A DNA stretch of 64,000 bases from UBA2336 sp965227265 (GTDB taxonomy: Bacteria > Bacteroidota > Bacteroidia > Cytophagales > Cyclobacteriaceae): positions 310,001 to 374,000 of the forward strand of contig OZ245738.1 in NCBI GenBank assembly GCA_965227265.1. The letters run 5' to 3'. The notes beneath the pieces were generated by a model, which did no database searches, had not been told where the DNA came from, and was given only the letters and a program-made list of their open reading frames with translations. Below are positions 42,235 to 50,926 of this stretch, one piece after another (position 1 is the stretch's first letter; each line of letters starts with the position of its first letter). The position numbers and the translations under genes are program-made.

Positions 42235-45200
42235 ATGAAGCATTTTACAATTTTATTACTTGTTGTTACCTCGTTCGGAGCAATTGCACAAACCGGTCAA
42301 CTCACCATCAACCGGGTTTCGCAAATGCCCGATCTTCCGGCACCGTATGAAATGCGTAACTGGAAAGATGTAGCCATTAAGTATGATCAGTTTATTTATG
42401 TGGACGCTCATGCAGGTGATCATTTTCCGTTAATCGGAACAAGAACACCCTTTAATTACCTCTCTCTTACACCCATTGCGCTGGATACTTACATTGGTTC
42501 ACCCAGCACCACACAGGCTGAAGGGATAAACATCCTGCCCTCGATTGTGGGCGCTACGTTAATGGGTATAAACAAATCAAACCAGGGCGGCACAAACTGG
42601 GTGGAGAAAACAAAAGAATTTTTTAATCGCACCAATGGCCAGAATGTTTACCTCAACGGATCCAATGCCGCCAGCGGAGGCGATTGGTGGTATGATGTGA
42701 TGCCCAATATATTCTTCTATCAACTTTACAGTCAATATCCTTCAATACCAGATTATCAACAGCAGTTTACTTCAGTAGCGGATCGCTGGCTGGCTGCAGT
42801 AAACGCGATGGGCGGAAAGTCTGCCCCCTGGACAGTACCCCAGATGAACTATCGCGCCTGGAATCTCGCAACGATGACAGGTAATACGAATGATGTGCTT
42901 GAACCGGAAGGTGCAGGCGGAATTGGTTGGTTACTATACCATGCCTACCTGGAAACAGGTGAAAAAAAATATTTAAACGGAGCGCAACAATCGCTTGAGT
43001 TCCTATCAACGTTAACAGCTAACCCTTCCTATGAATTACAGCTTCCATACGGGGCTTTCATAGCGGCCAAAATGAATGCCGAGCAAGGCACTTCCTATAA
43101 CCTCCCTAAAATTCTTAACTGGTGTTTTGATCGTGGGCCATTACGCGGTTGGGGAGTTATTAAAGGTCAATGGGATGGCAAAGATGTAAGCGGACTTATT
43201 GGTGAAGCCAACGATGGCGGTAACGACTATGCATTTGCGCTAAACGGTTTTCAACAGGCTGCAGCACTAATACCGATCATGAAATATGATAAACGCTTCA
43301 CGCGCGACCTTGCGAAGTGGACACTCAACCTGGCAAACGCAAGTCGTTTTTTTTATAGACCGTATCCTTCCAGTCAGGATGATTTTGCCTGGAGTTCAGC
43401 AAATGATCCAGATGCTGTAATTGCCTATGAAGCATTAAAAGAACATGATGGACATAACAGCAATTTACCCTTACGCGCAACAGGTGATGCCAAGCGTAAC
43501 GGTTGGGCTGCTACTAACCTGGGTTTGTACGGCTCTTCCAGTGTTGGATATATGGCAGCAGTTATGGAGACCACTGATGTATCAGGAATTCTTTTGCTCG
43601 ATGTAAATAAAACAGATTTCTTTTTGAAAGATGCCTATCCAACATACGCACTGTATAATCCTCATACATCTGATAAAATTGTCACACTCAACCTGCCAAC
43701 AGGTTCGCACGATATTTATGACGCGATAAGTCAGACAACTCTTGCTTCCGGAGTAAGTGGCACAACAACAGTAACAGTAAAAGCCGATGAAGCATTATTG
43801 CTAACGTATGTGCCTGCTGGAACTCTTCTCATTCCAGACGATGGTAAACTCTATGCCAATGGTTGGGTGATTGACCATCATTACGGATATGATTTTACAC
43901 CTGAAGTAAGAATTAAATCGTTGGCAGTTTCTAACACATTCGTTGAATATGGTAAAGCAATTCCGGTTTTCCTGACGATGGAAAATGTTCAGGCAGGCGC
44001 GACATATACGTGGCATGATGACGAAGGTAATGAAGGAACTTTTACAACACCAGTTTTTACCTGGACATCACCCTCTATAAACGGGGAAAATACATTAGTT
44101 GTAGAAGTTGTTTCGGGCGGCAAGTTAGTAACGGACAGTATTATATTTAAGGTTGTTGAAAGTATTCCAGTAATTTCTTCCATAACAACCAATGACTCAT
44201 GGCATGCTACAGGAAGTCAGGTTGTGTTTACATGTAATGTTACAGATGGTGTAAATCCGATCAGTCAGCTTGACTTTGAATGGACCTTTTCAGCCGGTAG
44301 TGCTATAAGTCAATCGGCTGCAACATTTACCTGGGAAGCTCCGGCAACTGAAGGCATTTACTCAATTACGTGTAAGATCACCGATCAGGAAGAACTCACC
44401 GCGGAACGAACTATAAATGTTTTGGTGAAGCATACTGGATCGGGTGAAACACCTGCCTATGCATATTACCCATTAGACGGTAATGTAAAAGACTTTAGTG
44501 GAAATGGCCGTGATGCAACCTTTGCAGGAGTAACTTCGGTTGCTGATGCAAGAAATGAAGCCGGCAGGGCTTACCTGTTTGATTCGGGAACAGATATTAT
44601 TCTTCGCGCAAATGATGGAAGCCTTAATTTTCAGGATAAGATCACACTTTCCTTTTGGGTAAAACTTAGTAGTATTCCGGAAGAGTCTTTTGTTCTTTCT
44701 CATGGAAGCTATGAAGAACGGTGGAAAGTTTCGGTAACACCTTCTGGCCGCCTGCGCTGGACGGTTAAAACAAATACTGAAACCCTGGATCTCGATAGCT
44801 CTTTTCCATTAGCCTTGAATCAGTTCTATCATTTTACAGTTGTTTATTCCGGGTATTCTATGGAATTGTACGCAGATGGTGAGCTTGATACGTTTAGCAA
44901 ACATTCAGGTTCCATGGAAACAACCTCTAAACCCTTAACGTTTGGCAGAAAGGATTCAGATGAAACAAATTATTATTTACGCGGTGTGTTGGACGAAGTA
45001 CGGATTTATAATGCCATTGTTCCACCGGATGAGATTAGTGCGTTAAAGGATAAGTGGAGTGAAGTCGTTACTGGAGTTGAGCGCGAGCTGGAGAATATTC
45101 TAGTGTATCCAAATCCCACTGAACGGAATTTTGTTTTGCATAATGCAACCCAGACAACGCTAACAGGCATACAATTGTTTGATGTAAACGGAAGATCAAT

Positions 45201-45327
45201 TGACTTCGAGGCAAGTCAAAATCAAAACGATGTTATGATAATGGTGCAGAGTCCGCTAAAAGGCATTGCAATCTTAAAGTTGCAGTCTGGTAAGGGTGTA
45301 GTTTATCGTAAAATATTTTTTAAATAA
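42235..45327 (+). CDS. T9SS-exported multidomain protein: unknown barrel-like domain, Ig-like, LamG
   Basis: Start chosen at ATG 42235 where the signal peptide begins (MKHFTILLLVVTSFGAIAQ), giving 1030 residues; the open frame extends to 42166. Residues about 25-570 are a paralogue of the lipoprotein at 34676, sharing GGDWWYDVMPN, GWGVI and ASRFFY. Two Ig-like modules follow (about 580-760: IPVFLTMENVQAGATYTWHD; FEWTFSAGSAISQSAATFTW). Then comes a LamG domain (about 760-950: AYAYYPLDGNVKDFSGNGRD; LDEVRIYNAIVPPDEISAL). The C-terminal 75 residues are a T9SS type A sorting domain (ILVYPNPTERNFVL to KGVVYRKIFFK). It is therefore exported and anchored on the surface or secreted, and likely acts on the glycan before import. 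Confidence 0.85.
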   Translation: MKHFTILLLVVTSFGAIAQTGQLTINRVSQMPDLPAPYEMRNWKDVAIKYDQFIYVDAHAGDHFPLIGTRTPFNYLSLTPIALDTYIGSPSTTQAEGINILPSIVGATLMGINKSNQGGTNWVEKTKEFFNRTNGQNVYLNGSNAASGGDWWYDVMPNIFFYQLYSQYPSIPDYQQQFTSVADRWLAAVNAMGGKSAPWTVPQMNYRAWNLATMTGNTNDVLEPEGAGGIGWLLYHAYLETGEKKYLNGAQQSLEFLSTLTANPSYELQLPYGAFIAAKMNAEQGTSYNLPKILNWCFDRGPLRGWGVIKGQWDGKDVSGLIGEANDGGNDYAFALNGFQQAAALIPIMKYDKRFTRDLAKWTLNLANASRFFYRPYPSSQDDFAWSSANDPDAVIAYEALKEHDGHNSNLPLRATGDAKRNGWAATNLGLYGSSSVGYMAAVMETTDVSGILLLDVNKTDFFLKDAYPTYALYNPHTSDKIVTLNLPTGSHDIYDAISQTTLASGVSGTTTVTVKADEALLLTYVPAGTLLIPDDGKLYANGWVIDHHYGYDFTPEVRIKSLAVSNTFVEYGKAIPVFLTMENVQAGATYTWHDDEGNEGTFTTPVFTWTSPSINGENTLVVEVVSGGKLVTDSIIFKVVESIPVISSITTNDSWHATGSQVVFTCNVTDGVNPISQLDFEWTFSAGSAISQSAATFTWEAPATEGIYSITCKITDQEELTAERTINVLVKHTGSGETPAYAYYPLDGNVKDFSGNGRDATFAGVTSVADARNEAGRAYLFDSGTDIILRANDGSLNFQDKITLSFWVKLSSIPEESFVLSHGSYEERWKVSVTPSGRLRWTVKTNTETLDLDSSFPLALNQFYHFTVVYSGYSMELYADGELDTFSKHSGSMETTSKPLTFGRKDSDETNYYLRGVLDEVRIYNAIVPPDEISALKDKWSEVVTGVERELENILVYPNPTERNFVLHNATQTTLTGIQLFDVNGRSIDFEASQNQNDVMIMVQSPLKGIAILKLQSGKGVVYRKIFFK

Positions 45328-45383
45328 GCACAGAAAAACCACAAATAAGTGCGTTTTTGCACGCGACTTTTTAAAGTACTTCT

Positions 45384-46268
45384 ATGAAGGATTCTTTTGT
45401 TCTGGGTATTGACATTGGTGGTTCACACCTTACAGCTGCCTTGGTGAATGAAACTACCCGGACGTTTGTCTCCGATTCATATGCCCGAATCCGAGTTAAT
45501 TCAAAAGGAACAGCTGGGGAAATATTTGCCTCTTGGACAACAGCAATAGAAGATATTTATAAGAAGCATCCAGTTAACCGAAAACGAATTGGTATTGCCA
45601 TGCCGGGACCGTTTGATTATGAGAACGGTATCTCATTAATCACTAAGCTTGATAAATATGAAGCGCTTTACAAGCTTAACGTAAAAGAAATTCTTTCTGA
45701 GAAACTAAGTATTCCGACTTCATCTATCTTAATGATGAATGATGCAGCATGTTTTTTGAGAGGAGAAGTTTATTATGGTGCTGCAAAAGGATATGAAGAT
45801 GTAATTGGAATTACCCTCGGAACAGGAACCGGCAGCGCAATCCATCACAAAGGAATTACAGAAGATGCTAATCTTGGACCATCTCCGTTTATGGATAGCA
45901 TTGCAGATGAATACTTCTCAACGCGCTGGTTTGTGAAAAAATATACTGAGTTAGCGGGGACTACGGTCAAGGATGTGAAAGAGCTCGCTGAGCTTTATGC
46001 AGCCGATCAAAAAGTAAAAGCTGTCTTCACCGAGTTTGTTAAGAATCTTGTAGTGTTTCTCGAAGGTTTTGTAAAAGCTGAAAAGCCTCAGGTAATTGTA
46101 ATGGGTGGAAACATTGCGCAGTGTTCAGATTTATTTATTGATGATCTCTTAAAAGGATTGAAAGAAAAAGGAGTTAGCATTCCAATCGTTCAGGCTAAAC
46201 TAGGGGAGGAAGCTGCCATACTAGGCGCTGCTAGTCTGTTTGAAGGTGATCATAAAAGCATTTTATAA
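45384..46268 (+). CDS. ROK family sugar kinase
   Basis: ROK proteins phosphorylate hexoses with ATP. The N-terminal phosphate loop VLGIDIGGSHLTAALV and the second loop VIGITLGTGTGSAIHHKG are clear. The central IGIAMPGPFDYENGISLI motif and the sugar-binding NDAACFLRGEVYYGAA are present, and AILGAASLFE closes the fold. The usual zinc-binding CxCGxxGC motif is missing. At 294 residues it is normal. With the isomerase-like cupin next to it, mannose is a plausible substrate, but glucose or another hexose is equally possible from sequence. It starts 56 bases after the T9SS protein; the gap has a weak bulged hairpin with T residues. Confidence 0.88.
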   Translation: MKDSFVLGIDIGGSHLTAALVNETTRTFVSDSYARIRVNSKGTAGEIFASWTTAIEDIYKKHPVNRKRIGIAMPGPFDYENGISLITKLDKYEALYKLNVKEILSEKLSIPTSSILMMNDAACFLRGEVYYGAAKGYEDVIGITLGTGTGSAIHHKGITEDANLGPSPFMDSIADEYFSTRWFVKKYTELAGTTVKDVKELAELYAADQKVKAVFTEFVKNLVVFLEGFVKAEKPQVIVMGGNIAQCSDLFIDDLLKGLKEKGVSIPIVQAKLGEEAAILGAASLFEGDHKSIL

Positions 46269-46277
46269 ATTTTATTT

Positions 46278-46790
46278 ATGGAGTTTCAATTAAGTAGTAA
46301 AGAGCGAAAAGAAGTATTTGTAGAGATCGGCAAATACCTTGCGGGACTAAACCTCAAAGTTGTATCAAGCGATTTTCAGCGACCATGGGGCGGATTTTTT
46401 GTAATTGATGAATCCCAGGCAAAACAATTTGCGGAGTTATTTTTTCCGGGCGTAGATCTTTCTTCGTTACGGATCAGCGGAAAACTAAGTCCCAAGATTT
46501 TAGTAGTTGAACCGAAAAAACGTTTATCGTGGCAATATCATCACAGACGTGCTGAAATCTGGCGAGCACTTTCCGGTAAAGTAGGTGTTGTCACCAGTAT
46601 GACAGATGAAGAGAAGGAAACAATTAACCTTAATCCAGGTCAGGAGATACGGCTTACACAAGGTCAACGTCACCGACTTGTGGGTTTATCTGAATGGGGA
46701 GTATTGGCCGAGATCTGGCAACATACCGATGCCCAAAATCCATCCGATGAAAATGATATCGTCCGCGTACAGGACGATTTTGGAAGATAA
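46278..46790 (+). CDS. Phosphomannose-isomerase-like cupin
   Basis: This 170-residue protein matches the type II mannose-6-phosphate isomerase cupin: QRPWGGFFVIDESQAKQF, then ILVVEPKKRLSWQYHHRRAE, IWRALSGKVGVV, and a final strand IRLTQGQRHRLVGL. The paired His in YHHRRAE are the expected metal ligands. Such enzymes interconvert mannose-6-P and fructose-6-P. It follows the ROK kinase by 9 bases, which would feed mannose-6-P into glycolysis. It is the last gene before the locus terminator. Confidence 0.8.
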   Translation: MEFQLSSKERKEVFVEIGKYLAGLNLKVVSSDFQRPWGGFFVIDESQAKQFAELFFPGVDLSSLRISGKLSPKILVVEPKKRLSWQYHHRRAEIWRALSGKVGVVTSMTDEEKETINLNPGQEIRLTQGQRHRLVGLSEWGVLAEIWQHTDAQNPSDENDIVRVQDDFGR

Positions 46791-46814
46791 TTTTAGTTAG
46801 CGTTGTTAATGATT

Positions 46815-46849
46815 GCCGCCAATGCTTTTGCAAAGGCGGCTCTTTTTTT
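46815..46849. terminator. Terminator at the end of the utilization locus
   Basis: GCCGCC (46815-46820) pairs with GGCGGC (46835-46840), with a few inner pairs, followed by TCTTTTTTT. It lies 25 bases past the cupin gene and also just past the converging YfhO-like gene. Confidence 0.8.
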
Positions 46850-46863
46850 GGTCAGACTTAACT

Positions 46864-49296
46864 TTACTCGTTGTCCTTCTTTACGCTCCAGCCAATGCTT
46901 CCCAAGAGTACAAGCAGTAAAATCCAGGAACATGCTGCGGTAACTTTATTTCCAATCACATAAGGCTTAGGTTCAAATTTAAATTCGATGGTGTGTTTCC
47001 CTGCTGGAATTTCAAGCGCTCGTAAAGCATAGTTCACCCGTAGAATTGAAGCCTCAGCTCCATCGATTGTTGCAATCCAACCCTCCGGATAGTAAATCTC
47101 GGAGAAGACACCAAGGCCGGGTGTTTGCGACTCAGATTCATACTTTAAATAATTGGGTCTATGGTCTATGTTGGTAATTGTTGAAGTGCTGTCATATTGA
47201 ATTGCCGGAACGTTGAATTTTGAAACATCTATCACTGCTGTGACCCGTGTGTCAGTTTCATTTATTTTAGCAAGTTCTTCATTAGGCGAATTAACACGTA
47301 CAATGTTTCTGACAAACCAGGCAGGGCCAGCTGCGCCTTCATTCACAATAAACTGATTAGCTTGTTCTCCGTAGATAATGTATTTACAGTTAAGCATATT
47401 CAACGTACTGTAGCTTCCAAAGTTAAAACTGCCGCGTTGTGCATCTTGTGAGAGCTTAGCCATGTCGTTTGTATTCAGGCAGGAGTCCATTAAATCCTGA
47501 TACCTTCTTAAAGGCGCACCATTATAACCCGTAAGCGACTGGAAGAAATAGGAAGCTCTTCCATCTCCATCAGAATTATAAACTCTATAATAGCTCTTGT
47601 CTTTTAAGACCTCAGTTTCAGAAGCTCTTTCGGTAAAAGTAGATTCCCGCTTTCTTTTGTAAACCTGTTCGGAGATGTAACGACTATCCACAACCATCAG
47701 GTCGATCACTACGAACAATCCAATAAAGGCGCATACAATCCAGGGCGAAACTTTCTTTATCAAGTTAAAGTACAGCACGATAAAGATTCCGGCTATAAAG
47801 AAAAATGATCTGAGTGCATCGCCTCGCATAAGCGACTTCCGATCTTCACGCAATGCACTGAGAAACCAGTTGGGTAACGTAGATTCTTCATCTCTCATAA
47901 AACTAAACATCCCTGCAAAAACAGCCAGTAACAAGCAGACACCGCCCGTTACTCCAAATGCTATCCATAACTTTTTACGGGTTTCTTTAGTTATACCTGT
48001 TTCAAATAATTTTTCGAGTCCCAGCATTCCCAGTAAAGGCATTGCAAAAAACATAATGACAAGCCCAAATGTTACGGATCTGAATTTATTGTAACCTGGT
48101 AAATGATCGAACAGGAAGTAGTTGAAAGCTTCAAATGATTTACCCCAACTGAGCATGATAGCAAAAACACTTATGGGCACTAACCACCAGATGTACTTGC
48201 GCTCCGCAAAGAGAATACCTACAATGGCAAGAAAAAAGATGATCGCTCCTCCGTAATAAGGCGCAGCCAGCGGTTGTGCTCCCCAGTACGAAGATGAATA
48301 TTGTGCGAGCTGATTGGCAAGCTGGTTATTGCTGGAATTAGCAAGTGCTTGATACGTTTCGCTTTTTTTATCTTGCACGAGATAATTGAAACTGCTTCCT
48401 CCGTAAAAATTAGGAACAAGTGTTGTAAGTGGCTCCAATATTCCATTACTATACCGGAATGCGTACTCTTTACCTAACCCGTTCTCAGTTTGATCAGAAC
48501 TCGCGGGTTGAACTAATTCATTTTTACCCCGCGTTGAATATTTTGTGTATTCTGAAACAGCCCACAATTGTCCGAATGTTGTACCCGCTGCAAGAATCGC
48601 TGCGGGAATGAGTAAGCCAATAGTTTTAAAATATTCTGCAGTTTTCTTTTCACGCACATAAATAACCAGTTGCATGAGACCGTATGCCGCTACAATCATC
48701 AGAAGGTAATACGTTACCTGAAGGTGATTTTCGCGAAGGTGCAAGGCAATGCCAGCAGCAGTTATTCCAAAACCCAAAATTCTTTTTCCTGTGAATGAAA
48801 GATGAATGCCCGTAATCACTAACGGTATCAACGCCATTGCACCAATGCGGGCGTTGTGTCCAGCCACAAGACCAATGAGCATAAACGAAGAGAACGCAAA
48901 CGCTAAGGCACCAATGATCGCGAGGTAAGGCCGTACCCGAAAGGCAAGCAACATGATGTAATAGCAAACGCATGCCATGAAAATATTGTTTGCACCACTC
49001 GGCATCCAAAGTGTTATTATTCTTTTGATAAAGCCCAGCGGCTGTGTACTCCATTGAACACTGATTAAGTAGGCTGGCATACCACTAAAGGTAGATGAAG
49101 CCCAGAGAGGCTCCTGACCCGTAGCCGCACGGAAATCTGCAAGTTCTTTTGCTGATCCTTGCCATTGGTTTACATCGCCTTGTGCTAACTTTTTATTATC
49201 AAAAAATATGGGCTTAAAAAAAAGCACTGTTGCGATCAGAAAAATTGCAATCGCAATGGCAGATGGAATCAATAAGGTGGTATTAATTTTTTTCAT
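46864..49296 (-). CDS. YfhO family polytopic membrane protein
   Basis: The 810-residue protein has many membrane helices. The N-terminal one is LLIPSAIAIAIFLIATVLFF, followed by the periplasmic DVNQWQGSAKELADFRAATG segment, then ten or more helices, a large periplasmic domain from about residue 540, and a last helix near the C-terminus. YfhO proteins are thought to modify cell-surface polymers using polyprenyl-linked sugars; in Bacteroidota the target is not known. It lies 68 bases downstream of the asparagine-synthase-like gene on the same strand, so both may serve a surface polymer. Confidence 0.85.
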   Translation of the reverse strand: MKKINTTLLIPSAIAIAIFLIATVLFFKPIFFDNKKLAQGDVNQWQGSAKELADFRAATGQEPLWASSTFSGMPAYLISVQWSTQPLGFIKRIITLWMPSGANNIFMACVCYYIMLLAFRVRPYLAIIGALAFAFSSFMLIGLVAGHNARIGAMALIPLVITGIHLSFTGKRILGFGITAAGIALHLRENHLQVTYYLLMIVAAYGLMQLVIYVREKKTAEYFKTIGLLIPAAILAAGTTFGQLWAVSEYTKYSTRGKNELVQPASSDQTENGLGKEYAFRYSNGILEPLTTLVPNFYGGSSFNYLVQDKKSETYQALANSSNNQLANQLAQYSSSYWGAQPLAAPYYGGAIIFFLAIVGILFAERKYIWWLVPISVFAIMLSWGKSFEAFNYFLFDHLPGYNKFRSVTFGLVIMFFAMPLLGMLGLEKLFETGITKETRKKLWIAFGVTGGVCLLLAVFAGMFSFMRDEESTLPNWFLSALREDRKSLMRGDALRSFFFIAGIFIVLYFNLIKKVSPWIVCAFIGLFVVIDLMVVDSRYISEQVYKRKRESTFTERASETEVLKDKSYYRVYNSDGDGRASYFFQSLTGYNGAPLRRYQDLMDSCLNTNDMAKLSQDAQRGSFNFGSYSTLNMLNCKYIIYGEQANQFIVNEGAAGPAWFVRNIVRVNSPNEELAKINETDTRVTAVIDVSKFNVPAIQYDSTSTITNIDHRPNYLKYESESQTPGLGVFSEIYYPEGWIATIDGAEASILRVNYALRALEIPAGKHTIEFKFEPKPYVIGNKVTAACSWILLLVLLGSIGWSVKKDNE

Positions 49297-49364
49297 AGCT
49301 TAAAAACTACACAGAACGTGTAAAAGTATAAATATTTGATCTTAAAATGGCGCACTCCAATCGT

Positions 49365-50813
49365 TCATCGCCAAATTCCTGTTGTAAAGATATTGCGATA
49401 GAAATTGTAGATCCCAAGCTTTTGCATAACCCAGATCGTTTTCTTTTTAAAGCCAGGGTTTACCGGAATCGCTAAAATCTCTTTCCATTCTTTTTCTATT
49501 ATTTTGGCGTGCAGAATGCTGTTTTGTTTCTCCCGGTATTTCTCATCGGCAGATAAAAAGGTGCTCATTAAGTACCGGCAATTAAACGCGGGTGAAATAA
49601 AAACACCCAGTGTGTGCGCTTCGGAAATGCTTTTGGCTACGCGATTGCCCAAACCCTCTTCCCAATAGAAGAAGTCGAGCGGATGATATCCAAATTCTTT
49701 GAATGAATTTTCATACTGCAGCCATTCATCGTATTCTTTTATACAATATGCTTCGTCCGGATATTTTGACAAGGCAGCTAATTTTGCTCCAGTTAAGTTT
49801 TTAATCCGGCTGTATTCACTTCGCGCAATTTCGCTGGCACTTCCGCTGATGGTTTTGTAACCTGAAAAATCGCGCGCTGTCGATTTTAATACCTGATAAG
49901 CTTCTTCTGTCACAAGGGGTAAGATGGAAAGGAAATTCTGATCAGGCTCAGCGTTGCTTTTATTCATGCGAAGCTGATACAATTGAAGATCAAATTTATC
50001 AGCAAGCTGAGAGGCAATCACGCAATCTGTTTTTGAACGGCTGTTTATGTTGACGAAGTACGTAACGTCCCGATGAATTTCACGGGAAGCAGCCAGCAGG
50101 AAACGACTGTCCCATCCGGCTGTAAGTCCAATCATGATCTTTTTATTCCGGATATAAGCTGCCTTTATAATGCCCGGCATAATCCGGTGTGTTTGTTCAA
50201 CGACAGCTTCAAGTGATTGTTTTTTAAGCTTGATGATTGGAAAGAAGCGAGAAACTGTCCCCCGACTAACATCAAGCAAATGATTAGGCTTAAGTCTGGT
50301 TATCCCAACATAATTTGTCTTGTTATGAACCCATACTTTACGGTTGAGAAATTTTTTGGATTTGTAAAAGTTCTCCGCTGATTCCTGTAAAGGCTGGATG
50401 AGATGGATAAGATTTGGGGAAGCTGCTGCAATAATCTCACCGGGCTTGTTATGATCTATAAATACTTCTCTGAAAGAACCGAGGTCTGGGATCACCAAAA
50501 AATTCTCCGATGTTTTCCAGATGAGCAGATAAAGACCGCTCAGATACTGAATTTCATCAAGAAATTTTTCTACGGTAGTTTGTAAGGTAAGCGCATCAAT
50601 TACCTGCTGATTGGTGTATTCGGGGTTCCGGTAATCATAACAGTAACCCAGCACAATAAGCTCAGCATTACCCTGCTGTGCATACGTTGTTTCAACTACC
50701 GGGTGTGTGTAAAGCGTATATTCTCCCAGTATAAATTGCTTCCAGTCTGAGGGCTTTTCAAATGGCGCTTTGGTAAGAATATATTGATTAATGAAATCTG
50801 GCCTTTTGCCCAT
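49365..50813 (-). CDS. Asparagine-synthase-like protein
   Basis: The protein of 482 residues has an N-terminal domain of about 190 residues resembling the glutaminase-type domain fold but without its catalytic N-terminal Cys. It is followed by a PP-loop ATP-binding domain with KIMIGLTAGWDSRFLLAA in place of the usual SGGxDS. Enzymes of this group activate a carboxylate with ATP and form an amide; here the lost Cys argues against classical asparagine synthesis. It could modify a surface polysaccharide. It lies upstream of the YfhO-like gene. Confidence 0.75.
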   Translation of the reverse strand: MGKRPDFINQYILTKAPFEKPSDWKQFILGEYTLYTHPVVETTYAQQGNAELIVLGYCYDYRNPEYTNQQVIDALTLQTTVEKFLDEIQYLSGLYLLIWKTSENFLVIPDLGSFREVFIDHNKPGEIIAAASPNLIHLIQPLQESAENFYKSKKFLNRKVWVHNKTNYVGITRLKPNHLLDVSRGTVSRFFPIIKLKKQSLEAVVEQTHRIMPGIIKAAYIRNKKIMIGLTAGWDSRFLLAASREIHRDVTYFVNINSRSKTDCVIASQLADKFDLQLYQLRMNKSNAEPDQNFLSILPLVTEEAYQVLKSTARDFSGYKTISGSASEIARSEYSRIKNLTGAKLAALSKYPDEAYCIKEYDEWLQYENSFKEFGYHPLDFFYWEEGLGNRVAKSISEAHTLGVFISPAFNCRYLMSTFLSADEKYREKQNSILHAKIIEKEWKEILAIPVNPGFKKKTIWVMQKLGIYNFYRNIFTTGIWR

Positions 50814-50874
50814 GCCTTGCTTTAGAATAACATTACAAGGTATGGCAAATTCGGTAAAATTAATAACTGTAAAA

Positions 50875-50906
50875 CGAGAAGAGCCTCTTGTTGAAGGCTC
50901 TTCTCG
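50875..50906 (-). terminator. Terminator of the outer-membrane protein gene
   Basis: CGAGAAGAGCCT (50875-50886) pairs perfectly over 12 bases with AGGCTCTTCTCG (50895-50906). Read on the minus strand the stem is followed by TTTT. It lies 20 bases downstream of the gene ending at 50927. Confidence 0.8.
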
Positions 50907-50926
50907 ACAACTGAAATCTTATCTTT

